Below, one piece after another: positions 28,481-37,058 of a stretch of DNA of 64,000 nucleotides. The notes below the pieces were generated by a model. That model saw only the letters and a program-made list of their open reading frames with translations, had not been told where the DNA came from and made no database searches. Made by a program: the position numbers and the translations under genes. Source of the DNA: Alginatibacterium sediminis (lineage in GTDB: Bacteria > Pseudomonadota > Gammaproteobacteria > Enterobacterales > Celerinatantimonadaceae); assembly GCF_003610775.1 (NCBI RefSeq), contig NZ_RAQO01000004.1:62001-126000 (forward strand), read 5' to 3'. Within the stretch, counting starts at the first letter, position 1; every line of letters begins with the position of its first letter.

Positions 28481-31400
28481 GGGCTTTAAGCTGCTCCAAT
28501 AAGTCTTCGATTCGGGTTAGTCTTTCATCGGCATTGGTTGTGGGCACGTTAAACTTGAGTTTGTTGGCACCATCCAAGCGAAAAATTGCTGGTTGCGATT
28601 GTAGCAGGCTAATTAAATATCCTGCATCAACTTTTGTGTGCATTCCAAATTCTATACTGCCACCTTTTGCGTGCGCATCAATGCGCTCAATGCCTAGTTC
28701 GTTAGCTGTAATTTTTATCGCTTGGCAACGGATCAAGTTTTTGCCTGGGTCAGGAACAAGACCAAAACGGTCAATGAGCTCTACGTTTAGTTCACGTAGC
28801 TCAGAGCTGTCACGACAGTTTGCCATACGTTTATACAGATTGAGACGCGTGGTTACGTCGATAACATAGTCGTCAGGTAATAGTGCTGCAATGCGTAATT
28901 CAAGCTCGCATTGGTCGCTTTTGGTAACATCAGTTTCTATTTCTTTACCCGCTTTCATTGCGTCAACCGCGCGCTCTAGCATGTCCATATAGAGGGTAAA
29001 ACCGATAGCCTCAATTTGACCACTTTGATCATCACCGAGTAGCTCGCCTGCGCCTCGAATTTCTAAGTCATGGGTTGCTAAGGTAAAGCCAGCTCCTAGA
29101 TCTTCTAGTTGTGCTATTGCATCGAGGCGTTTAACCGCGTCTTTGGTCATGCCTTTGGGCGGTGGGGTTAAAAGATAAGCATAAGCCTGGTGATGCGAAC
29201 GACCAACTCGGCCCCGTAATTGGTGTAATTGCGCCAAACCAAAGTTGTCGGCCCGATTTATGATAATCGTATTGGCACTAGGTATATCAATACCGGTTTC
29301 AATAATTGTGGTACAAACGAGTACGTTAAATCGTTGGTGATGAAAGTCGCCCATAATACGTTCAAGTTCGCGTTCGCGCATTTGACCATGAGCAACTGCA
29401 ATGCGAGCACTTGGAACCATCGTTTGTAGTTCTTCTGCAACTTTCTCAATGTTTTCAACTTTGTTGTTCAAGAAATAAACTTGCCCACCGCGCATAATCT
29501 CTCGAGAGATAGCTTCTTTGATCAGTGGTTTGTCATACTCGCGGACAAATGTTTTAACGGCTAGTCGTTTTGCTGGTGGTGTGGCGATAATGGAAAGGTC
29601 GCGCATACCACTCATGGCCATATTTAAGGTTCGGGGAATTGGTGTGGCGGTTAAGGTTAGAATATCTACATCTGCCCGTAACGCTTTGATTTGTTCTTTT
29701 TGTCGTACCCCAAAACGATGCTCTTCATCAACAACCAGCAGACCTAAGTCTTTATATTTTATGTCTTTGCTTAACAACTTGTGGGTGCCGATGACGATAT
29801 CCACTTGGCCTGCGGCAATTTCTGCGATGATTTCAGTTTGCTGTTTAGCGGTTTTGAATCGAGATAAAACTTCGACTCTAACTGGCCAGTTCGCAAAGCG
29901 GTCACAAAAGTTATCGAAATGCTGCTGTGCTAAGAGAGTTGTTGGAACAAGTACAGCAACCTGCTTTGAGGCTAAAACCGAGACAAAAGCAGCCCTAAGG
30001 GCTACTTCGGTTTTGCCAAATCCGACATCGCCGCACACCAGACGGTCCATTGCGTTAGCACTGCGCATATCAAGTAATGTCGCATCTATCGCTTGCAATT
30101 GGTCGTCAGTTTCCTCAAACGGAAATTCACTACAAAACTGCTGATATGAAAGCTCATCGAATTCGAATTTGTGACCGGGTTTGGCTGCTCGACTAGCATA
30201 AATATTGAGTAGCTCAGCTGCGACATCTCGAATTTTCTCTGCTGCTTTGCGTTTGGTTTTATCCCATTTATCGCTTCCAAGTTTATTCAGTGGAGCGTTG
30301 TCTTCACCGCTGCCTGAGTAGCGACTGATCAGTTGTAAAGACGACACCGGGACGTAGAGTTTCGCTTGATTGGCATATTCCAAAACCAAAAATTCAGTTT
30401 TTATGCCGCTATTTTCTATGGTAGTAAGGCCTTGATAGCGTCCCACACCGTGTTCGATGTGAACCACGGGTTGCCCAATTGAGAGTTCAGCTAGGTTTCT
30501 AACTAGGGCATCTGGGTTGATAACTTTGGAACTTGCACGTCTTGCGCGCTTAATTACCCGGTCGCCAAGTAGATCAGACTCACAAATAAACGCATAGCGC
30601 TCATCAAAACAAGCGCCTTTCAAAAACGGTGCTTGTAACACTAATGTTTTTTGTTTGCTTTTTGCAAGGCCAGCGACTTGGTCTAAGGCTTTAAGATTGA
30701 GTTTAAGTGGTTTGAGAAGCTGGCTTAAAGCTTCGCGTCGGCCGGCACTTTGTACCACGAATACCACTTGCCCTTGCCAGGACTCTAAAAACTGTCGCAG
30801 AGCCTGTAGAGGCTCTTGAAGTCGATGGTTCACGCTTAAATCGGGTAGAGCCTGTGCAACTACGTGGTGATCGCTCGCTTTAGCTTCAAGTTCATGCAAG
30901 GCTATTCTTGGCAAGTTTTTCAGCTCACCAAAGCATTCATCAACGCTTTGGTAGAGTTGTTCAGGTGCCAAAATAGGTCGTTGCACATCAAAGCGACGGT
31001 TCTCATAACGTTGACGAAGTTCAGTCCAAAACTCTTGCGCGGCTTGATGTAAGTTACCACTCTCAATTAGCAGAGTGTTTGGATTTAATTGGGCATTAAA
31101 GCTAGAAACTTCTGAGTGAAACAACGGCAGGTAATACTCAATGCCAGCCGGCATCAGCCCTTTGCTTACTTGTTGATATATAGAATCGGCGGCGTGGCTA
31201 ACTTCAAATTGAGAGCGCCAATTGGCTCTAAAACAATCAATACCACTGGCGTTAGTTGGAAACTCGTGAGCAGGCAGTAACTCTATGTGCTCAATATGAT
31301 CGCCACTTCGCTGGGTATCGGGATCGAAAAGCCGTATTGATTCGAGTTCGTCATCAAAGAAGTCGAGCCGGTAAGGCTGCTGGCTACCCATGGGATATAG

Positions 31401-31922
31401 ATCGAGCAAGCTACCCCGGACTGCAAATTCACCATGTTCCATCACTTGGGTTACGTGTTTATATCCCGCTTCGCTCAATTGATTTCTAAAAGCTTCCAAG
31501 TCGAGGTTTTGCCCACTCTTTAACATCAAACTATATTGACGCAAATAACTCATTGGCGCGCAGCGTTGCAGCCATGTATTGATGGGGGCAATGATTACAC
31601 TTCGATCGTTACTTGCGAGTTGATGCAGGCTTAGCAATCGTTGAGAAATAATGTCTTGGTGTGGTGAAAAAGTATCGTAGGGAAGCGTTTCCCAATCGGG
31701 TAGTAAGTGAATATCGCGTTGCGGTGACAAAATATGCAAGGCTTGGTGGAGCTCTATTGCCTCTCGGGTATCTGGGCTTAAGATCACGATGGGACGTTGG
31801 ATCTGCTCAATATAACGGTGCAGAACCAAGGCTTTACTACAACCTGGTAAGTTAGCTAAACCAAGACTCTTGGCTTTTGATTTAGGTAGAGGGAGCTTTG
31901 AGAAAACGGAAATCTGAGTCAT
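28470..31922 (-). CDS. mfd: Transcription-repair coupling factor Mfd
   Basis: A 1150-residue ATP-dependent translocase (E. coli 1148). It removes stalled RNA polymerase from lesions and recruits UvrA. The N-terminal UvrB-homology region is followed by the RNA-polymerase-interaction domain (about 470-540, GQPVVHIEHGVGRYQGL) and a RecG-like helicase core. That core has Walker A GDVGFGKTEVALRA, the DEEH box in VVDEEHRFGVRQKE and the motif LTLTATPIPRTLNMAMSG. The C-terminal autoinhibitory domain is present. It follows the PilZ-like gene by 4 nt and overlaps csiV. Confidence 0.98.
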   Translation of the reverse strand: MTQISVFSKLPLPKSKAKSLGLANLPGCSKALVLHRYIEQIQRPIVILSPDTREAIELHQALHILSPQRDIHLLPDWETLPYDTFSPHQDIISQRLLSLHQLASNDRSVIIAPINTWLQRCAPMSYLRQYSLMLKSGQNLDLEAFRNQLSEAGYKHVTQVMEHGEFAVRGSLLDLYPMGSQQPYRLDFFDDELESIRLFDPDTQRSGDHIEHIELLPAHEFPTNASGIDCFRANWRSQFEVSHAADSIYQQVSKGLMPAGIEYYLPLFHSEVSSFNAQLNPNTLLIESGNLHQAAQEFWTELRQRYENRRFDVQRPILAPEQLYQSVDECFGELKNLPRIALHELEAKASDHHVVAQALPDLSVNHRLQEPLQALRQFLESWQGQVVFVVQSAGRREALSQLLKPLKLNLKALDQVAGLAKSKQKTLVLQAPFLKGACFDERYAFICESDLLGDRVIKRARRASSKVINPDALVRNLAELSIGQPVVHIEHGVGRYQGLTTIENSGIKTEFLVLEYANQAKLYVPVSSLQLISRYSGSGEDNAPLNKLGSDKWDKTKRKAAEKIRDVAAELLNIYASRAAKPGHKFEFDELSYQQFCSEFPFEETDDQLQAIDATLLDMRSANAMDRLVCGDVGFGKTEVALRAAFVSVLASKQVAVLVPTTLLAQQHFDNFCDRFANWPVRVEVLSRFKTAKQQTEIIAEIAAGQVDIVIGTHKLLSKDIKYKDLGLLVVDEEHRFGVRQKEQIKALRADVDILTLTATPIPRTLNMAMSGMRDLSIIATPPAKRLAVKTFVREYDKPLIKEAISREIMRGGQVYFLNNKVENIEKVAEELQTMVPSARIAVAHGQMRERELERIMGDFHHQRFNVLVCTTIIETGIDIPSANTIIINRADNFGLAQLHQLRGRVGRSHHQAYAYLLTPPPKGMTKDAVKRLDAIAQLEDLGAGFTLATHDLEIRGAGELLGDDQSGQIEAIGFTLYMDMLERAVDAMKAGKEIETDVTKSDQCELELRIAALLPDDYVIDVTTRLNLYKRMANCRDSSELRELNVELIDRFGLVPDPGKNLIRCQAIKITANELGIERIDAHAKGGSIEFGMHTKVDAGYLISLLQSQPAIFRLDGANKLKFNVPTTNADERLTRIEDLLEQLKAHAN

Positions 31923-31926
31923 TTTA

Positions 31927-32520
31927 TTACTTGTTTTGGTTTTGACGTTGTTGGCTGCGAAGCTTCAACTGCTGTGATTGAACATGCAAACTTGCTCGAA
32001 CGAGCGTCTCTTGATCTTCTTCACGCAGCCACTGGTAGCTGCAATTGATTTCGAATGAGGGTACTTCGTTATCTGTGTTGGTATCTTCTCTCATTTTGCT
32101 TGAGTCCACCTTGAGATAACAAAAAATAGCGGCAGATTCCTCTGGCAAAAATAGCTTGGTTCGAATCAGCTGTCCAATGCTAAGGTTTTGCTTCCAAGCA
32201 AAACTGAGCTGAGAGCCTCCGATCTGAATACTTTGCGCTCTGAGGTCGCTTTCGTCTTGTTGCTGAAGAACATAAGATAAAACTTGTTCAATTTTCTGAT
32301 TTTGACGCATTAAGTATTGCGAGAGCTGCTCTCCAACTTCACCAAGAAGGCGCAAGTTGTTAAACATGTTTTGGTCTTTTAAACCTATTTGGGCGCTGAG
32401 TTGGAAGGCCTCAGGCATTTCTGACAAAAACTGCGCGTAATCCGTGGGGCAGTGCTGCGGCTCTACCACCTCGACATTCATATTGAGTTGGTGGTCTACA
32501 CTGAAGTACTCTTGCTGCAT
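31927..32520 (-). CDS. Degenerate PilZ-domain protein (PlzB-like) upstream of mfd
   Basis: A 197-residue soluble protein. The N-terminal half (10-95) is helical. The C-terminal half has the outline of a PilZ domain: SIQIGGSQLSF, LSIGQLIRTKLFLPE and an ending YQWLREEDQETLVRASLHVQ. The usual c-di-GMP residues are missing: there is no RxxxR before the barrel, and the D/NxSxxG loop reads IQIGGSQ. It sits between mfd and the divergent lolCDE, the same position I recall for the PilZ gene plzB in Vibrio cholerae. It probably no longer binds c-di-GMP. Confidence 0.65.
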   Translation of the reverse strand: MQQEYFSVDHQLNMNVEVVEPQHCPTDYAQFLSEMPEAFQLSAQIGLKDQNMFNNLRLLGEVGEQLSQYLMRQNQKIEQVLSYVLQQQDESDLRAQSIQIGGSQLSFAWKQNLSIGQLIRTKLFLPEESAAIFCYLKVDSSKMREDTNTDNEVPSFEINCSYQWLREEDQETLVRASLHVQSQQLKLRSQQRQNQNK

Positions 32521-32670
32521 CCGCTTTCCTTAAACTTGCCCGCTGTTTTTCAAGGTTTTAAGTCCGAAATGGGAATATAGCATAGTCAAACAGTGTGCGC
32601 TGATGATGTTTGGCAATGTTGTCCCATCAAGGTATTATGGCGGCTGATTTTTCAAAGGCTTGCATGGAAA

Positions 32671-33864
32671 TTGAAACAACTGTCCTTATTACTGCATATT
32701 GCGCTACGATTTTCTAGCGGGGCGCGTCAGCAACGCTTTGCATCCTTTGTAAGCTGGTTTTCAACCCTTGGTGTTACCTTAGGCGTAGCGTCCTTGATCG
32801 CTGTCATTTCTGTTATGAATGGTTTTTCGCAGCAGCTGCAATCGCGCATCCTAAATGTTGTTCCGCATTTTAGTTTAGCATCAGCGCAAGATACCCCGGC
32901 GTTACTAAAAGACGTACCCAACTCACCTTTGATACTCAGCGATGTAATTATACAAAGCCAGCAGCAGCTATTGGCTGCTAGCCTTCAGGGGATCGACCCA
33001 AAATTACAAATGGATAGTAAGCAACTTAATGCCCATTTACAGACCACGAATATTGAACAGCTTAAGGCAGGTAAGTATCAACTTATTCTCGGTTCAGGTT
33101 TAGCCCGTCAACTCGATGTCAATTTGGGTGATACCCTACGAGTTATTGCGACAGATAGGGTTGTCTACAGTGCATTAGGGGAGTTGCCGGCGCAGCGAAA
33201 CTTCCAAGTGGTCGATATTTTTGAATTTGGCTCCGAAGTCGACCAAATGTTTGCGATTACCCATATTGACGATTTATCGCGCATGATGCGTAGCTCACGC
33301 GAATCGATGCAGGTGACGAGATATTTTTTAGAACGTCCTCTACAGCTTGAATCACTCATTCAACAAGCAAGCCATATGGGGTTGGAATTTGACGATTGGC
33401 GACGTTACTTTGGAGAGTTTTTTGCTGCTGTGAAAATGGAAAGAGCTATGATGAGTCTGTTGTTTGGACTTATTATCGCTGTTGCGGCGTTTAATATATT
33501 TTCAGCTTTAGTGATGATTGTTGGCGAAAAACTCAGTGATATAGCCATTTTGCAAACGCTTGGTTTATCGCAATCCAAAATCGTAACTTTGTTTGTGATT
33601 CAAGGGGCTTGGAGTGGTTGTTTGGGCGCTCTAGCTGGTGGGGTTCTCGGTATAGGCTTAGCGCATTCGATCAATTCCCTTTTGTCTGTTTTAGGTCTTA
33701 ACCTTAGTCAAAACTTTGCTCAAACGGGTCTACCTGTCTTAGTTGAACCCATGCAAGTGCTTACTATCATTATCTCTGCGATGTTACTCAGTATAGTCGC
33801 GACCATTTACCCGGCTTATAAAGCCAGTCAAGTATTACCCGCAGAGGCTTTACGCTATGAATAA
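32671..33864 (+). CDS. lolC: Lipoprotein-releasing ABC transporter permease LolC
   Basis: The inner-membrane subunit of LolCDE, which hands outer-membrane lipoproteins to LolA. From the TTG at 32671 the product has 397 residues (E. coli 399) and begins KQLSLLLHIALRFSSGARQQ, where family similarity begins. The longer frame from 32593 adds 26 residues without family support. The FtsX-like permease layout is clear: one N-terminal transmembrane helix (SWFSTLGVTLGVASLIAVIS), a large periplasmic domain and three C-terminal helices ending QVLPAEALRYE. It overlaps lolD by 8 nt. Confidence 0.92.
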   Translation: MKQLSLLLHIALRFSSGARQQRFASFVSWFSTLGVTLGVASLIAVISVMNGFSQQLQSRILNVVPHFSLASAQDTPALLKDVPNSPLILSDVIIQSQQQLLAASLQGIDPKLQMDSKQLNAHLQTTNIEQLKAGKYQLILGSGLARQLDVNLGDTLRVIATDRVVYSALGELPAQRNFQVVDIFEFGSEVDQMFAITHIDDLSRMMRSSRESMQVTRYFLERPLQLESLIQQASHMGLEFDDWRRYFGEFFAAVKMERAMMSLLFGLIIAVAAFNIFSALVMIVGEKLSDIAILQTLGLSQSKIVTLFVIQGAWSGCLGALAGGVLGIGLAHSINSLLSVLGLNLSQNFAQTGLPVLVEPMQVLTIIISAMLLSIVATIYPAYKASQVLPAEALRYE

Positions 33865-34570
33865 TTGTTCCCTCCTTGAAGGCGTCAATCTACAAAAGGT
33901 TTATCAAGATGGCGATAACCAAACTCAAGTTCTGAAAGGCGTGAGTTTGGAGCTATTTCCTGCACAAGCCATGGCAATAGTTGGCAGCTCGGGTTCAGGT
34001 AAAAGTACCTTACTACATGTTCTTGGTGGTTTAGACAGTTTAGACGGTGGCGAAGTGCGCTTTGATGGGGAACGTATTGACAGTTTAAATGCAAGTAAAC
34101 TTGCGGCAATTCGAAATCAGAAAATGGGATTTGTTTATCAGTTCCATCATCTATTGGCAGAGTTTAGTGCTCAGGAAAATGTAGCTATGCCACTTTGGAT
34201 AAGCGGAATGAACCGCAGTAAAGCCTTAAAGCAAGCTGCTGAACTACTGGAGCGGGTAGGGTTGGGACATCGTTTAAACCATCGACCATCGCAAATGAGT
34301 GGTGGAGAGCGTCAACGCAGCGCAATTGCGAGAGCCTTAGTTAATAATCCCTTATTAGTTTTGGCGGATGAGCCGACAGGGAATTTGGACGAAGACAGTA
34401 CTGAAACAATTTATCAGTTGCTTCAAGAGTTAAATAGTGAATTAAATACCTCCTTTGTGATTGTGACTCATGACTTGAGTTTAGCTAGCAAGTTCGACCT
34501 AGTTAAACGGATGACACACGGTGTTTTAGAAGATTTCACTAGGTCTGAAATCATGCCGGCGGCTCTCTAA
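33857..34570 (+). CDS. lolD: Lipoprotein-releasing ABC transporter ATPase LolD
   Basis: The cytoplasmic ATPase of LolCDE, 237 residues. Walker A is GSSGSGKST, the signature motif is MSGGERQRSAIARAL and Walker B is LLVLADEPTGNLDEDS. FVIVTHDLSLA holds the switch histidine. FVYQFHHLLAEFSAQENVAMP matches the MacB/LolD subfamily of mechanotransmission transporters. It overlaps lolC by 8 nt and lolE by one base (TAATG). Confidence 0.97.
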   Translation: MNNCSLLEGVNLQKVYQDGDNQTQVLKGVSLELFPAQAMAIVGSSGSGKSTLLHVLGGLDSLDGGEVRFDGERIDSLNASKLAAIRNQKMGFVYQFHHLLAEFSAQENVAMPLWISGMNRSKALKQAAELLERVGLGHRLNHRPSQMSGGERQRSAIARALVNNPLLVLADEPTGNLDEDSTETIYQLLQELNSELNTSFVIVTHDLSLASKFDLVKRMTHGVLEDFTRSEIMPAAL

Positions 34571-35817
34571 TGGCGAGTAACTTTTCTCTTAGCTTACTTA
34601 TCGGACTTCGTTACCACCGGGTTAAACATAACAATGGTTTTGTAAGCTTTATTTCAGCTTCGTCTACGATTGGCATTGCTCTCGGCGTCGCGGTGTTGAT
34701 TATAGGCTTATCGGTTATGAACGGCTTTGAGCGCGAACTACTCAATCGCTACTTAAGCTTGGCGCCCCATGGCGAGATAGAATCGCCAAATCCCCCATTA
34801 CTCGGTAGCGAACAACTACAACGCGAACTTGAACAACGACCTGGCATCGAAGCAACGGCACCTTTTATAAATCTCAGTGCTTTGGCTCAACATGGCAAAA
34901 AGATGCAGGCAATTGCGGTACGTGGAGTTGATCCTCTGCAGGAGCAGCAAGTCAGCAGTATTCGTGATTATGTGTCCGAAATTGATTGGCAAGCATTTAC
35001 CGAGCAAAAAGGCTTGCTACTTGGTGGTGGTATTAGTGACAAGCTAGGCATAGAAACCGGCGATTGGATAACTTTATTACTTCCAAATGTCGGAGGTGAA
35101 GCAAAAAGTAGTTTTTCTGCAGCAAAACGTCATCGGATTCAAGTGAGCGGTATTTTTCGAGTGCAAGGAATGCTGGATCAGAGCTTGGCGTATATCCCCA
35201 TAACAACCGCCCGCGAGTTACTTAATTGGCCATCTGGTGAGCATGGGATAAGAATCCAAGTTGCCGATCCTTTGAATGCAGAAGACATTATTTGGGATGC
35301 TGCTCGATACGTCAGCCAACGTGTTTACGTGCGCTCATGGATGCGATCGCAAGGTTATTTGTATCAAGATATTCAGTTGGTCAAAACCTTAATGTACGCA
35401 ATCATGATGTTAATAGTTGCAGTTGCGAGTTTTAACATTATTTCGACCCTTATTCTTGCGGTATCTGATAAACGTCCTGATATAGCAATTCTAATGACGA
35501 TGGGGGCTCAAAATAAGCTATTGCTGCAAACCTTCATTGTGTACGGCGCTTACAATGGTGTTGTAGGTTCTTTGATTGGTTTAGTTTTTGGAGTGTTAGG
35601 TAGTCTCTTCCTACCTCAAATCGCTAATTTAACCGCGGACATATTGGGTCATACCTTGTTATCTTCCGAAGTATATTTCATAAATTTTTTACCCTCAGAG
35701 CTGATGTGGAGTGACGTTGCAGTAGTGCTTTGTGTAGCGCTAAGCATGAGTATCCTCGCAACCATATGGCCAGCCTTAAGAGCTACCAAAATCCACGCAG
35801 CTCAGGCGCTAGCCTAA
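34570..35817 (+). CDS. lolE: Lipoprotein-releasing ABC transporter permease LolE
   Basis: The second permease of the Lol release complex, 415 residues (E. coli 414), which binds the lipoprotein substrate. It starts SLLIGLRYHRVKHNNGFVSF, followed by the first helix (STIGIALGVAVLIIGLSVMN). The periplasmic domain includes GVDPLQEQQVSSIRDYV, and three C-terminal helices follow, ending in PALRATKIHAAQALA. It is a clear paralogue of LolC in this operon, with the LolE-type NGFERELLNRYLSL segment. Confidence 0.95.
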   Translation: MASNFSLSLLIGLRYHRVKHNNGFVSFISASSTIGIALGVAVLIIGLSVMNGFERELLNRYLSLAPHGEIESPNPPLLGSEQLQRELEQRPGIEATAPFINLSALAQHGKKMQAIAVRGVDPLQEQQVSSIRDYVSEIDWQAFTEQKGLLLGGGISDKLGIETGDWITLLLPNVGGEAKSSFSAAKRHRIQVSGIFRVQGMLDQSLAYIPITTARELLNWPSGEHGIRIQVADPLNAEDIIWDAARYVSQRVYVRSWMRSQGYLYQDIQLVKTLMYAIMMLIVAVASFNIISTLILAVSDKRPDIAILMTMGAQNKLLLQTFIVYGAYNGVVGSLIGLVFGVLGSLFLPQIANLTADILGHTLLSSEVYFINFLPSELMWSDVAVVLCVALSMSILATIWPALRATKIHAAQALA

Positions 35818-36034
35818 GCGGGAACTGCGTGTTGATAAACCCGATGTTTTAAGGTCTTAAGCAGGTTTATGACTATTTAAGGTTAAAAAGTTACGATTAA
35901 AACCGTATTATTTTTAAGGTTTTGATTCCTAAGAAAAAAGTTTACATATTCAAATGCACGTTTACAATTAATTAACAGTTGTGGAAATGCTTATATGTTC
36001 TGATGATGTAAGCAATACTTGCTTAGGGAAAAAC

Positions 36035-36832
36035 ATGAAAATAGTAAAAATCGGTACACTCATATTGGCTATGATGACAAGCTTTGCTGGGCACGCAGGC
36101 CTTATTTTACGCGATGGTGGATTGATCTATGACCAAGAGCAAAACCTTACTTGGTTGATGGATGCCAACTTGGCAAAGACCTCCGCATGGGCTGGTGATA
36201 ATTTAGGAGCTGGAGCTCGTCCTAATGGTAATGGCCAATTGAACTGGGACGCAGCAAACCGCTGGGCACAGCATTTGAATATTTCTGGTTTTAATGAATG
36301 GCGGCTTCCGTCCCTTAGTGTTACCGATACTAACAATTCTGGCTTTCAAGATTGTGATTTCGCGTTAAATGGTGGGACTGATTGTGGTACCAATGTGTTG
36401 GTTGAAAACTCAGAGTTAGCCTTCTTGTTTTACCAGCAGTTAAGTAATGATTCTATCTGTGACCCACTATCCAGTGGTGTTTATAGTTGTGTAGCTCCTG
36501 CGCAGCGTGACGGCTTTAATAGCAACTTTATTGATGCGCTGACAGGTGAAGAGAGTGGCTTTGATAATTTCTTAGCTAGCGGATATTGGTTGAATCAAGA
36601 GTACGCTTTGGATACAAGCCGTGCTTGGGCGTTTACCACAAACTCGGGTGCACAAAGTCTATTAAATAAAGAACAGTATCGATTTGCTATTGCTGTACAT
36701 GAGGGGGACATTGCGAGTGTTAATACCACGCGTTTCGCAAACACCATGCGAGTACCTGAAACCCACACTTCAATGTTGTTTGGGTTAGCACTTGCAGGAT
36801 TGATGCTGAGAGGTCAACGGCAACGTCGTTAG
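36035..36832 (+). CDS. Secreted DUF1566 protein with PEP-CTERM-like sorting tail
   Basis: A 265-residue exported protein. The ATG at 36035 with AGGGAA upstream starts a normal signal peptide (MKIVKIGTLILAMMTSFAGHA). An earlier in-frame ATG at 35981 would add a hydrophilic stretch before the signal. The body carries the DUF1566/Lcl pattern: DGGLIYDQEQNLTWLMDAN, a tryptophan-rich WRLPS segment (NEWRLPSLSV) and ending YRFAIAVHEGD. The C terminus is VPETHTSMLFGLALAGLMLR plus a basic tail, a PEP-CTERM-like exosortase signal (here VPET rather than PEP). Function is unknown. It is a single-gene unit with a terminator. Confidence 0.78.
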   Translation: MKIVKIGTLILAMMTSFAGHAGLILRDGGLIYDQEQNLTWLMDANLAKTSAWAGDNLGAGARPNGNGQLNWDAANRWAQHLNISGFNEWRLPSLSVTDTNNSGFQDCDFALNGGTDCGTNVLVENSELAFLFYQQLSNDSICDPLSSGVYSCVAPAQRDGFNSNFIDALTGEESGFDNFLASGYWLNQEYALDTSRAWAFTTNSGAQSLLNKEQYRFAIAVHEGDIASVNTTRFANTMRVPETHTSMLFGLALAGLMLRGQRQRR

Positions 36833-36843
36833 TACGAATTGAC

Positions 36844-36870
36844 AAAGGCCTGCTAAAAGCAGGCCTTTTT
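36844..36870. terminator. Terminator shared by the DUF1566 gene and tRNA-Pro
   Basis: An 11-bp stem AAAGGCCTGCT/AGCAGGCCTTT with a 3-nt loop. It has a T run on the plus strand and starts with AAA on the left, so it can also stop minus-strand transcription of the tRNA, whose CCA end is only 5 nt away. Confidence 0.85.
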
Positions 36871-36874
36871 AATG

Positions 36875-36951
36875 TGGTCGGGATAGCAGGATTTGAACCT
36901 GCGACCACACGCCCCCCAGGCGTGTGCGCTACCAGACTGCGCTATATCCCG
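36875..36951 (-). tRNA. tRNA-Pro (anticodon GGG)
   Basis: A 77-nt tRNA with encoded CCA. The acceptor stem is CGGGATA/TATCCCG, the D stem GCGC/GCGC, the anticodon stem CACGC/GCGTG with loop CTGGGGG giving anticodon GGG, and the T arm GCAGG-TTCAAAT-CCTGC. It is a single tRNA rather than part of a cluster, lying just downstream of yejM on the same strand. Confidence 0.97.
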
Positions 36952-36977
36952 AAACAGAACCTTAAGCTCTGGCGATG

Positions 36978-37006
36978 AATTTACGTAGGTCTATGTCAGC
37001 TGTCAA
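36978..37006 (-). promoter_or_regulatory. Promoter of tRNA-Pro
   Basis: A perfect -35 TTGACA (37006-37001), a 17-nt spacer and -10 TAAATT (36983-36978). The discriminator (CATCGCC) is moderately GC-rich, as is common for stringently controlled stable-RNA promoters. The predicted leader is about 20 nt. Confidence 0.65.
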
Positions 37007-37058
37007 TAGTATTACTTAGCAAAAACGTTTAAGTGGCGATTTACTCATCATTTTAAGC

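Noticed and set aside
29518-30144. 208-codon plus-strand frame within mfd
   Set aside because: Antisense to the conserved helicase core of mfd; Ser/Arg-rich shadow without a promoter or ribosome binding site.
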